DNA of 64,000 nt from positions 1 to 64,000 of the forward strand of contig NZ_JAQUWN010000007.1 of NCBI RefSeq assembly GCF_028692895.1, in the 5' to 3' direction. The stretch comes from Pseudodesulfovibrio sp. (lineage in GTDB: Bacteria; Desulfobacterota; Desulfovibrionia; Desulfovibrionales; Desulfovibrionaceae). The position numbers were made by a program, and so were the translations under genes. Position 1 is the first letter of the stretch. Each line of letters opens with the position of its first letter. The notes under the pieces are model-generated. The model was not told where the DNA came from and made no database searches. It worked only from the letters and a program-made list of their open reading frames with translations. Below are positions 48,701 through 51,105 of the stretch, piece by piece.

Positions 48701-49121
48701 GCCCCTTCCGGGCACGCGCGGGTCCCTGGCGGCCCAGTACAACGGCCATGAGCTTCCGCTCCTTCGCCCGATCGAGTTCCCGCCCATGTCGCTGACCGGT
48801 TTCGGCGGATCGTCGTCGGGCGAGGGGCCCGCGCCCAGCGACTCGGGGCGGCCCGCCGCGCCCGGCAATGAGGACCGGCCCGAGGACCAGCAGGGCCAGG
48901 CGGCGGACGGCGGCCAGAGTCAGGGCCAGAGTCAGGGCCAGGGCCAGAGCCAGGGCCAGGGCCAGGGCCAGCCCGGCGGCCAGGAACAGCCTCGGGAAAA
49001 GGGCGAGGCCGAGGGAGAGGACAATCCCGACGGCCAGGGCCAGCCCGGGGAAAAGGGCGACGGCGAGGCCCCGGATGCGCAGCCCCGGGCAGGGGAGCAC
49101 GAACCCCCGGCCCAGGGATAA
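24792..49121 (+). CDS. Giant LEPR-XLL beta-repeat surface protein (8,109 aa)
   Basis: One uninterrupted frame of 8,109 codons, roughly 0.8 MDa. The N-terminus has LEPRQLLSG at residues 41-49, the LEPR-XLL motif found at the start of very large proteins, and no hydrophobic signal peptide. Approximate order: beta-strand-rich start; about ten copies of a TGDxVTY module at residues 815-2140; a long beta-solenoid-like region rich in AVNVI strands to about 5700; a helical segment at about 5740-6300; beta region; a second helical segment at about 7000-7290; a 60-residue repeat at 7464-7670; an RTX-like GSGDDVVVL near 7783; a Gln/Gly-rich hydrophilic tail. Very few Cys. Probably an exported adhesin or matrix protein. 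Start at 24792 follows GGAG by six bases. Adjacent upstream genes likely export it. Confidence 0.88.
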   Translation: MSAIRKLFRKSSQVITDSGVSTCYSAPQARQNRIPSYFEQLEPRQLLSGTQVDAAENLAGAPVVAESFSSAASNPLGSVSDLADLLKQAALPDFSDITSAIRNVPGLENLDLDNLDLSAIGQEISDALPRGGFFEGSLDGDHDLANSAGLWVSLWSENVTVSGSFHSDTGFDYNAVAIMASGNVTLQDVSFSGVEYITIRAASVTFDSGTSLTLNGGELTISAMDYANFTSGSTVTGDGQGDLTVTASNSITVSAGADLDGLNNLTLSASSIDIGEAGAGATTIDVGGDFKAEATVNAHLNTLFSCLPIKIASGSAHVSVADAVINAKSVTITATATTETTKQLPSLGELTDNQYLSLVDTFLTTSAADLFKTYLGIDIKQVQDPLTSVSSLSFLPAGLGTANSYLDTLSSPLSDTLNELYQSLEISAPVLITYGSATADVVIEGDTSITATGDVTITASSSVSNSQTKDAKLFGFVLAINKANASVTVQGNTAIDAGGDAVVGATSKNTNSVTLTSTYDAATANQASRIFASKTSPATKTTTKATAKKNTYAMAIAIGVNEAQASVLIGENVTIDAGRDIVVTSKTTESLTLSALANATSAGNLAIGLALNFGGAKSYATINGELTAQGSIKGTSDVESKVNTTSTTNIPSAVGAAAPVAPPQEETQDMVSKVKGVSSQVSSKLTNFILAALPTSFATAKLQEAKMGLGIALGFALHDAEAKTTVGGTATITALGKVESGPVTEGRGAVVLDSVSNTTPVLKVSASSIADPVSQSATQSPTTSTTNPPAATTTPATTPATVAGVTGVGVVTTTADHNFQTGDQVVYHSSDPAKAIAGLVDGQAYTVTVYNGETKQFVLRSADGATVLHFRNLSSTDWASATHTFTKVAATQDNGVISVTADAAEVKAANLVNGGVTCAGHNFKIGDVVTYTSAGAAAGLASGTKYKVFAATADTFTLADMTGKKITVGAAAAGSQHTFTRYVEPVAGAALTVTKADIGMGQVNVANTFAVGDILTYTSSDPADAVSGLTSGQKYTVAARGASFFTLKGADGKVITLAQNADAATVHTFTRTAPATTGATVIVNGSKIEGGNKFTAASIPFKVNDKVTYSVAAGGTALTGMTVGQAYTVKAVGQGYFQLADSNGNLVNVSTAGAAATTDHIFTRAASPASRLEKGVSIAAGVTVFTNTASTTVASGARIVHNTLVEITSDANYKVPTSSRTLLANSGAMTKVSGAVSQVPVDFLQEAVGSVKELASSIDDAYLDAQQSLGSLFGVDAINFQNTDSAFFMPNSYVYAVTQGAKTSSTAASFAYIGQDNTSTAVVDDGVSIVRTGGVTDAAVNTASGTVRLNGDYNGYSGYVTYEAGNASTDLAGLDSGATYWGVVDAGGNLSLYADQGGSRITVGKSGDAAVAHYFLFQQQPAGGGTAAAIEADLTEETSTILRLNDAHGFSTGDVVTVGDGLGLDADALYMVFVQGDTELAFKKITGGQVEAGFATLAPTARDSYAITLATDGERTDAGLSVTMTTADYQAANAETHNPFAGFASGDVVTYEAADPASALTGLTSGRTYTLILTSRSTFALKSGDTLVSFGMNDLAAATTHSFGKAGATAVLDGGELTVSTSSGVSVGTAATGGRTVTLAAEAGYAFRSGDILTYTCSGEAIDGLENGKEYVVEEVSAGTLALYAYENGEATGDAVSVDYRCAGLDGSATHTFTLTEGNANAPLAIEADSQVSDGNALHIGANDFQTGDAVELAGLALDADGGAMLNADGTPMYNAVGVFTLVRLSDSSVKLLDAQGNAYAVPTGESSGLDDYRLTRVSSGSPMAADTDHGGVLTVLSDTFETGDAVVYRAVDGQAAMGLVSGATYYVSGVMDNGDGTSAIALSASRGGPAISVALTDAAHLLTLASARTYAAQADGSGGVAADTTTGIYDGMAVTVDAPVTVRLSDGSEEVLARGSVLYASVDGNGSVRLAGSEEDYLAGACLYVTGFSGALAQVGATQTFNQNTVTLGAYVFETAGAHDLIDGSVVTIERADGSVECYTVTTYGEKAFTLTDLETGLRADRAYVFDGEAAISLSRPVESITFAADNMVDNPVYVTEAGHGFVTGQALEYKDKDTGETTTCYVIARDADTFYLADSLEDAYAGDARTEAISASGGTLQKTAQRYGIFIQATSSDKTVNLTGKMGTGKGAIRTTTATASKKAAFSSDKITQAVKSKISPQRSPDSGSGAGGSLQILNLDSTTTARLGTAANTADTLVMGHGLSITADSDNGVIAIVQAGSSGQLDAISGTGSVLLLDNVTTAALGVGSGRVALGDALGADGVNSLLVRATDNTIYTQLSAAISSGQSAIGGTVFVDVVNRSTTATIDGSADLSGRVLVLGSAEVNALNTGRGVSVLIGGSHASPAQQQASTATTSTQTSGTTSGQSGATSPLAGLQTVQSTVQNVLPQGTDDDSALTEEEKQKRDAQKQGGNYLSLLTGSADKAASIGTALDSGLTQANTNVNGLTQGTSESGQTQPAQQSDAPAVSEAYTGEIFVGYSSEETKAMVRNLSSLVVAGFVAKALDDTKQITVAGAFSVTTKSKTKSTDARGKATFAENESSSSSKAGAGSVVVSVTDRDTEARVDHVATLRATDGDVDVSATDDGFALVAAAGLAGSTTGSGYGGTLLVNARLSDVTACVADCDLTVEQGALSVSALKDVTMITVAGGGGFGDAKGVGLSLGVNVLAGDATAYINHGVISVSDSVSVTAMSGAGTDRNGIDIDDDNPEASVSGIDSIDGGYNLIAIGASAGIGLSGSSLAGTLVTNIVSSETSAYIGDAAKPTTILADGSVSVLAADKFGILSIGGSLGLSGKAKADPANSGNTTARKSTSVGAVLAVNVIHSTGAAYARNLTVGKRTAGPGPDVSVTSLSSQQILAIAGAAAAAQGDAVAVTLAVNVISAGAAASVADADITGRTLAVRAGNESTILSIAGGIGLSTGNNKAAAIAANVIAGADIPALGPDSDTADIKAARGAGAGNLDVTASVSGSSINLSGDVDDCMRVLAETSSSILSIAAGISVSTGSETDASQKTNLAGAATINIIARNVSATVTDSDILAAGKVSIVARDYIMSGGSQQGSRILSIAGQVGVGLGGSQAGAALAVNVIASDVKAGLTGSDLTQTGVSGGLDVMADSIAQILSITGSVAVSLNSGGSASAKSVSVAVNVIDKDVAATIGGGKTAAAKTVTGPVTVRATDSSQILGISATVAFAIGSVDASTLGGAVAVNVVNSDQTVTISDVVLNADGLFTIRAEGRNSISAINLGLSGTSLTVNPNIIVNDTAVNIVRSSLNAGGFAVLAQQAAAGSAVAQSWTRKYTDNDATLDQYLDTTDVDFNTNILSLNLNVAGTMGEGSSALAGAVAVNVVTSTARAAVESSSLYASGADGLHLSAVNSAVIRAVAIGAAVSVGTGSAISGGLASNTITGGAYATVAAGTLAAPLGEVSVSALDNADILALAVNAAVSTGGKAVGLYASVNVIAVDSIATVSGSYNSSGTFVSGGNFSVTARDTSSIWAFTVAASVGTGTAASLANNTNVIVGTVEASITSLLDGDGNLVSALPAMQVGGGLTVEASSSTQIVNVAIGAAVGMGSGAAIQATASENVITRSVNAGISGVGDILVGGDLVVRGFEAQPAAIGDWRLKSYAANTGVGDVNTSVFQGASDNDTGVGVADGGQHSVDPNAALFNPQSGIFSLVVSVAAAAGGGASVSGALNFNWLEREVNATVRNVGAIKFTGGGSMTVSAQSSASAFGGVLSVGAGTGSAAVGAAAAINVLNNKTQAILADCTVGGWSGGAWNDARLRNVTVKADNTSGAIALAVGVGATAGSAGVGASMTLNLGLSAGKPGFTSTSASDRNSQLSGVADQYYSDLLTNGSGSYTSDSSALGGESAEAGVRNTDIHSSGALVVEALQNSAFLSVDLAVGAGSTAGVAGAVALNLLSINSAAYIVNTAGTGVTAGSARVNAESGGKAWAFLIGVGAGGTVGVTGLLSVSRVGGTAQAYTDGGSITTLSGGLTVSAYGGTDMLTVGVGVGAGGTVAASGSVVLALGGNTVTADVTGATLDLAGDLAVTAENTTSVITTSLGVSGSGSAAGAGGLAINLATWGEAAAYDPANSGSTAKSSSYDALEFAGTNAADAGFVTRARVESPGIDAGNITVRALNKSSYVAALIMVAGSGAAAGAGGLVLNMMDSAASATLAVEGNATASGAVSVTSENTTRLWATMASVAGSGAAAGAGSLALNLSDVSSTAEIAGIAGAALRAGGVTVSASSDADLYALALAVAASGAAAGAGSLAINASTNPTKASIAGPGPSFVLTVDGGGSVKVLSRNNSTLVAGSVGVAASGTAAGGGSISINISSKEGLADTARQIRLTDAGATRLRTGGRQVDENASFSGRVVNGVLYLFDNFNSVVPLSGNGVTNGTHYLSLTDEDGGETLYSFTLADLLPDGGINAAALVDTETGARGLASVPEDATFLYRSNPYGAPIYTSDAVAEVASSTAVVDGATITGENIGGVVGDVDLDVAASSGRTTVSVAAGVAASGGASGYGSVNVAVSNNLTQAVVQNSVLALGGGDLSVTADNVGGSYGVGVAVAAGAFGAGGAVVSVGVDSGDTNAELLDTRVTSVRNVTVAADTTLTAFNLNLAAAGAIGAGAATVAVTSIKGGTLARISGESITATGDVAVHAVMGKSSATTNIATLASGKSGLSGTLGTASERYQAAELEANSTHADTPDEDTQATSFAGSLSATGILSVSIAASGGLVAASGALAINNISGSVRAVVKDASIRSNGFTVESGMASSVQSYVVSAAVGGIGLAGSLGINAITGKTTAEVSNVSQVVTTSSVAAIQNLTITGLAVVVAAGAGAGGFGLVVNSLSGDVSALIRGGSVQAAGGLAVTADRASKINAYAIGVSLGLAGAVSGGVAVNRLTGSTTAGLSGGAGRLSVSNTGAVLVRAHETTIATTLGVQAAGGVGISLAAGVAVTTATGTVKAYAEKADFTTVASLTVDAQSTADLTIKGIGAAVGAIAGGVVVSTISLTNPIAAYVKDSTLSRVGSVDILGNGDWHLYGLSVAGAAGIVSGSASVTTVSVKGSVDAYLSGVTLANVGRVDVKATGTPRNVRALSISPAISILGSVGAADAEVNISPTIRAYADNISVKTFDPSLSPTDVAISAELKRPPLGYSAEAIGYALSAGLLLGVSGTSAVANNASVVEAYVRNLAVESRMGSLEVRARNEVSLNAEGLGVGVSLLAGVGVAASSVKSQGITLAFVTGADNPAGKQTASIAGDMSVVAESAVYTDQNTTAGAGAVGLAIAAGTARQNLSGITASAIGADLENEAAASHKAIFDAKTLNLRAQNAFYTNMYFTADAVALLGGAGGTGVLNIGADTRAVVGNGTELTAEDLSILSENVIVRGQGGHDNGADSTAVGIITVNAGGSATNIVANSSVLIGSDAKLTHTGASTKDTTGIPSGERMAIQAFNVLDVSDSLAFTAGGALNLAVVAGSVKTKLNATVDIGERAVVRTSNPLGADLVIHAGSYEAVNLDVGSSLWGLASAGELKARAEVTSANKVNVHADALLYSTLDLAVGTGRMGYKYATDENANAAGTGHEIGDAALYMSGDIYDRTVLPMSTGAGSALVWTQSNIITVDQGAELMSRGNAELYAQQGSFTVKSHTMAHNWTTAIFGKTDYTKKDSIFTNQVVMNGVVTAGVDNIVAAAIKKLTSEQDWNDAVASGIVPEAEVARVKAALATFESAFGYSYFDYLADPDGKLSELMQSGLNQAQGFDDAKWTEIIGSMSDSLEFFGVTSLISDVFTTLCNSSMEELRNLQASAASFSGLFDGLDLTVAEALYKDDGGNAAPALFWQSILHGDADLRTKMNYFDALEADGYNFATLQADDLAAANALGAIAASFGYDATAVSGMSAADWSTLATAYRNVAALSAAQADAINILVDALGGSYARAKTLWAAYGQLTSANTLKTGSNLTAAGWRWMLDAVRDSHVTTGAGGIETVSYDADWTVDLEDAYQAMDGENFDYGQASTADKAVLDAFLSGRIDDGVRPAGGDWTTYYKVADMTWTSGSGEAISLATALQAVSDGLSQSMLDGLEAVKDHPMLFDDGFVATVREVGGQAGNTLLGGTTLTREQLVLVGLMQVTMGDPDLTALYGAHAYATYCNAYSLNSQVNVVDDSVKAYLETELGYYVTGQNADQLTYEVSRNTEGNALYNEYRRLQRMVEIYGKSDASSRVILAQMKSMQADLAAYGFGTISASGAFVLGDGSSVSMVTVKDMLVSKGNVNVYADVVSGGGVLEALDDASLTVSTSISTLYVDNLTISSKEGGKVNIFNGAAAGTVTLRSHSGSAATMTVRQENQRGTLLAGNLYNLSGTTILTSEGDMSIVGDVFARTMSVTAKGNLTINLSKDGSLYNAGGLPISIGGDMNRYNINGLTLSSRGSLRSLGDINISATYINVNGLIQSGLKSYDIDITGSKTTGYLAIRDDGTAYSNSSVTASTKYSVKLYTYDGTTDTYTLDPIYAGGGHVYITGAMFNTNAGMGEIAVYNNPDVDIRNTTQSTLVVQGVDTGSTEAGGVFRRSTSSQSWTRLSGSYRQTNGNLKYNFLVGSSSGLISTYELTVKKWQGWDAFDWLIPDSSDMSLTQEKRTNNTPLDDTGGYITDGVSAHNQVVAVGGYTRLDIGALTNRLIGFNITMETNQVSGTYARYVVNTGEAVVQNYDPQVSWHGAFLWRYQSVYYKTVITQAQQTVFWVQLDTDKAINVSAPGQGTGSISINSVGSVVLDGAVNGSGDISITSSQGDVTDAAESWINSSSGSVSVTATVGSVGRESGRAASDSSTLKIVAGGSAITLNAGGDVHARFAGGDATVAVQAAGTASLSSDRVLYGEIGAAEITLSAFGGMGSAASALKLGNRTDPSAGALVTAAVTGPTGDIYLSAPWSDLGMVQVSAPGTVDILATGALTDANTRQTVDQQDLERLKGMWARLGILASDDPAVYEQQVQDRIDAECAQLTNAYHSHHDFMETMEQAGGRDAYAARLAADSSRGFADEAAAVAWIDEYRANLEGQLNDFDSSLLASPYDADLSVNWANLTDAGRKDALRAQAESSLWDKATLTSKMTDALYGGTTTTLYTEVANILARDINLHAGSIGQCGVDRQYVISGYAAKLAADSFSDDERFYLAYATAGEKLLDTGADTMTIRLQHYVVEDYQAKLGGTMDFTERDRFYIWTSESSDRGYDAATDALTIRLNDDLNVLLAGGKLDLFAQADALIGTGVKSLSLSGGQDLTVGAATAQAGELRIKADGNLYATADGAGLSAGTLLVAEASNGVLGAADAAFTIGSHALAAFRASGEINLKNRAGTALNLELLNTDTGGAVHSTENVTFINGNLTLDSNLAITSDKDVLLQGGTIAVSDGVSLQGRTVAFDGASLTLANGVTVRGDTVSLTGSGPISATDSTLTATTTLTLAGADIALNNTALHGGAVSLGGAALTLVNGATAQGDAVTLTGTGPISATGSTLTATDTLALTGGNIVLDGATLHGGIVNLDGAALTLTNGATAQGDAVTLTGTGPISATGSTLTATTALTLAGADIILDNASLRGVTVSVDGAALTLTNGATVRGDTVSLTGTGAVSTSGVVNLDGDNGLALEGSTIDLAEGASLTGSDVLLRLNGLDAVGESWVRIADGASLHTSDGRPVVLVGSGLDSDVLDFADSGLAGNWTLDGPGSGLMGNGNLDLAFSAIEKIAAGSGDDVVVLTGTGGVNTLALGEGYGAVDGSGLATRSTWSFGGGTGSLTAEGGATRIGSMTGVSEIFGSEAGDALSYDDPLVPADWLVELDNDNGGTLNGIRFSNISATTQVSANSTFELKSHMNVIDLQSGPATIFIYSGGYFDSLTVGAGVIVVDMRPSPRPVNVMTPVGPGGETPASGGGSQPVLLPLPGTRGSLAAQYNGHELPLLRPIEFPPMSLTGFGGSSSGEGPAPSDSGRPAAPGNEDRPEDQQGQAADGGQSQGQSQGQGQSQGQGQGQPGGQEQPREKGEAEGEDNPDGQGQPGEKGDGEAPDAQPRAGEHEPPAQG
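47181..47800 (+). repeat. 180-bp in-frame tandem repeat inside the giant gene
   Basis: Units begin at 47181, 47361, 47541 and 47721 with a GCxxCxCTGACCCTGG start, exactly 180 bases (60 codons) apart; the fourth is partial. They encode LTLxNGxTxxGDxVxLTGTGPISATGSTLTA and related sequence. The second and third units are nearly identical in their first 90 bases, pointing to recent duplication or gene conversion. Confidence 0.9.
48912..48971 (+). repeat. Hexamer-type low-complexity repeat encoding a Gln-Gly tail
   Basis: Tandem variants of CAGGGC and CAGAGT encode alternating GQ/SQ residues in the hydrophilic C-terminal tail of the giant protein. Slippage-prone, so length could vary between strains. 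Confidence 0.85.
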
Positions 49122-49133
49122 ACGACAGGCTAT

Positions 49134-49168
49134 GCGGGCGGACCGAACGGTCCGCCCGCTTTTTTTTG
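49134..49168 (+). terminator. Rho-independent terminator of the giant gene
   Basis: GCGGGCGGACC, GAAC loop, GGTCCGCCCGC, then eight T. An 11-bp perfect stem starting 12 bases after the stop. Confidence 0.95.
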
Positions 49169-49207
49169 GGGGAGGAGCGTCCGGGAAGGGGATGCGCCGT
49201 GCGCGGC

Positions 49208-49750
49208 CTAGGGATCGAGGACGATGAGCGGAATGCGGTTGGCGAAGGTGCCCCATCCCTTTGGGGCGGACCGCCAGCCGAGGAGGGAAAGGGTGCGGGT
49301 GGCGTCGGGGCTGCCGGGGCGGCGCAGGACGAGCCAGGCGGTTTCGAAGGCGGGGCGGCCGGAGCGGTCGAGCCCCATGCGGATGGCGTGGGCCGCGCCG
49401 AGGCGGCCCCTGGCCCGGACGAGAATGGCCCCGCCCGCGTCCGAAAGCCCCACGGCCGGGCCCACGGCGCCGGTGAAGATCCCGTCCTTGCCCAGGCGGC
49501 CGTGCTCCAGGCCCTCGCGCTCGAAGAGGGCGTCGCGCGCCGGGCCGTCGGATGGCGGCGGAGCCAGGAGCAGGGCTATCTCCACGCCGGGGATCGGGAC
49601 GCCCCCGGCGTCGACCACGCGGCCCACGGCCTGGTAGCGGACCGTCTCCCACTCGTTGACGCGCAGAAGCAGGAATATCACGGCCCCGCCCAGGGCGAGG
49701 GTCAGGGCCCCGAGGGCCAGGCGGTGTCGGCGGGCTGCGGATCGGCTCAT
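49208..49750 (-). CDS. Hypothetical single-pass membrane protein with an Ig-like regulatory fold
   Basis: A 180-residue protein with one N-terminal membrane anchor (about residues 10-30, LALGALTLALGGAVIFLLL). Then comes a part resembling the carboxypeptidase-regulatory-like fold (GRVVDAGGVPIPGVEIAL) and a mixed beta region. No catalytic motif or family is recognised. It converges on the giant gene, whose terminator lies 40 bases from its stop, and is divergent from the binding-protein gene. The ATG at 49750 lacks a strong binding site. Confidence 0.6.
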   Translation of the reverse strand: MSRSAARRHRLALGALTLALGGAVIFLLLRVNEWETVRYQAVGRVVDAGGVPIPGVEIALLLAPPPSDGPARDALFEREGLEHGRLGKDGIFTGAVGPAVGLSDAGGAILVRARGRLGAAHAIRMGLDRSGRPAFETAWLVLRRPGSPDATRTLSLLGWRSAPKGWGTFANRIPLIVLDP

Positions 49751-49857
49751 GCTTCGGCTATAGCACCCTGGGCGCGGGCCGGTCCAGTGCGGGAAATCAT
49801 GGTGTGAAACCGCAGGAGAGGTTGCACTTTTTATTGACCGATGGCATTGATTTGATC

Positions 49858-51105
49858 GTGTCCAAAATCAGGCAGCTACTCTTTTCCTGCGCCCTTTGTG
49901 CGGCCCTGGTCGGTCTTTCGGCGTATCCCGCGCAATGCGAAAAGCCCGCGAAGGAGCTGGTGTTCGGCATGTCCGCGGCCTTCACGGGGGCCACGGGCGA
50001 GCTGGGCATCGAGTTTTATCGCGGCTTCATGGCCTACATCGACCAGTTCAACGCCCAGGGCGGCGCGGGCGGCTGGACCATCCGCGTGGAGCCCGCCAAC
50101 GACGGGTACAACCTGATTCCCTGTTTCCGCAACACGCTCAAGTTCATCGAGGACGACGAGGTCTTCGCCCTGTTCTCCTACGTGGGCACGCCGACCACCA
50201 CGCACATCCTGCCGCTCCTCCAGAAATACGAGGACCGGCACGTCTACCTGCTCTTTCCCTTCACCGGGGCCATGCCGCTGAGGGCCGCGCCCTTCGGCCG
50301 CTACGTCTACAACCTGCGAGCCTCGTATTTCCAGGAGACGGCCGGGCTGGTGGACCACCTTGTCGGAATCGGGCGGAGCCGCATAGCGGTCTTCTACCAG
50401 AGCGACGCCTACGGCCGGACGGGCTGGGACGGCGTGCGCCGGGCCCTGAGGCGCCACGGGCTGCCCCTCGTCTCCGAAGCGGCCTATCAACGGGGCGCGA
50501 GCTTCGACCAGGACTTCGGCCGCGAGGTAAAGCACATCATGGCGGCCGAGCCCGACGCCGTCATCGTGGTGGGCACCTACGCCTCCCAGGCGGCCTTCGT
50601 CCGCAACCTGCGTGACGCCGGGTACGCCATCCCCGTTGCCGGCCTCTCCTTTGCCGACAGCGACAAGATGCTGGAGCTGCTCATGCGGGCCGAGCGGGAG
50701 ACCGGGCGCGGCTATACCTCCGGGCTGATCAATTCCCAGGTGGTCCCGAGCTACGAGGACACTTCGCTGCCCGGCGTGCGCCGCTACCGGGAGCTCATGG
50801 ACGCCTACGCCGGCATCCCGGACCTCTCGGAACAGGGATACAAGCCGCGCCGGTTCAGTTTCGTCAGCTTCGAGGGCTTTCTGAACGGCGTGCTGCTGGG
50901 CGAGATGGTCCGGCGCATGGCCGACAACCCGACGCGCGAGCGCATCCCCGAGGTCCTGGAGTCCATCCGCGACTTCGACCTGGGCATCGGGGTCAACGTG
51001 ACCTTCGGGCCGGGCGACCACCAGGGGCTCGACGTGGTCTACTACACCACCGTGGTGGAAGGCCGGTTCCAGCCCTTGGCCGACTGGGAGGGGTTGCGCC
51101 CGTGA
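49858..51105 (+). CDS. Periplasmic binding protein, Leu/Ile/Val-type (ABC-type sensor or transport)
   Basis: A 415-residue type-1 periplasmic binding protein. Family features are VFGMSAAFTGATGELGI near the start, ANDGYNLIPCFRNTLKFI, AVFYQSDAYGRTGWDGV, and a late FSFVSFEGFLNGVL. The start is uncertain: GTG at 49858 gives a good signal peptide (QLLFSCALCAALVGLSAYPAQC); GTG at 49804 would add 18 residues before it. No permease or ATPase genes are nearby. Instead it overlaps a membrane GGDEF-EAL protein by four bases, so it more likely works as a ligand sensor for that protein than in uptake. Ligand unknown. Confidence 0.85.
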   Translation: MSKIRQLLFSCALCAALVGLSAYPAQCEKPAKELVFGMSAAFTGATGELGIEFYRGFMAYIDQFNAQGGAGGWTIRVEPANDGYNLIPCFRNTLKFIEDDEVFALFSYVGTPTTTHILPLLQKYEDRHVYLLFPFTGAMPLRAAPFGRYVYNLRASYFQETAGLVDHLVGIGRSRIAVFYQSDAYGRTGWDGVRRALRRHGLPLVSEAAYQRGASFDQDFGREVKHIMAAEPDAVIVVGTYASQAAFVRNLRDAGYAIPVAGLSFADSDKMLELLMRAERETGRGYTSGLINSQVVPSYEDTSLPGVRRYRELMDAYAGIPDLSEQGYKPRRFSFVSFEGFLNGVLLGEMVRRMADNPTRERIPEVLESIRDFDLGIGVNVTFGPGDHQGLDVVYYTTVVEGRFQPLADWEGLRP

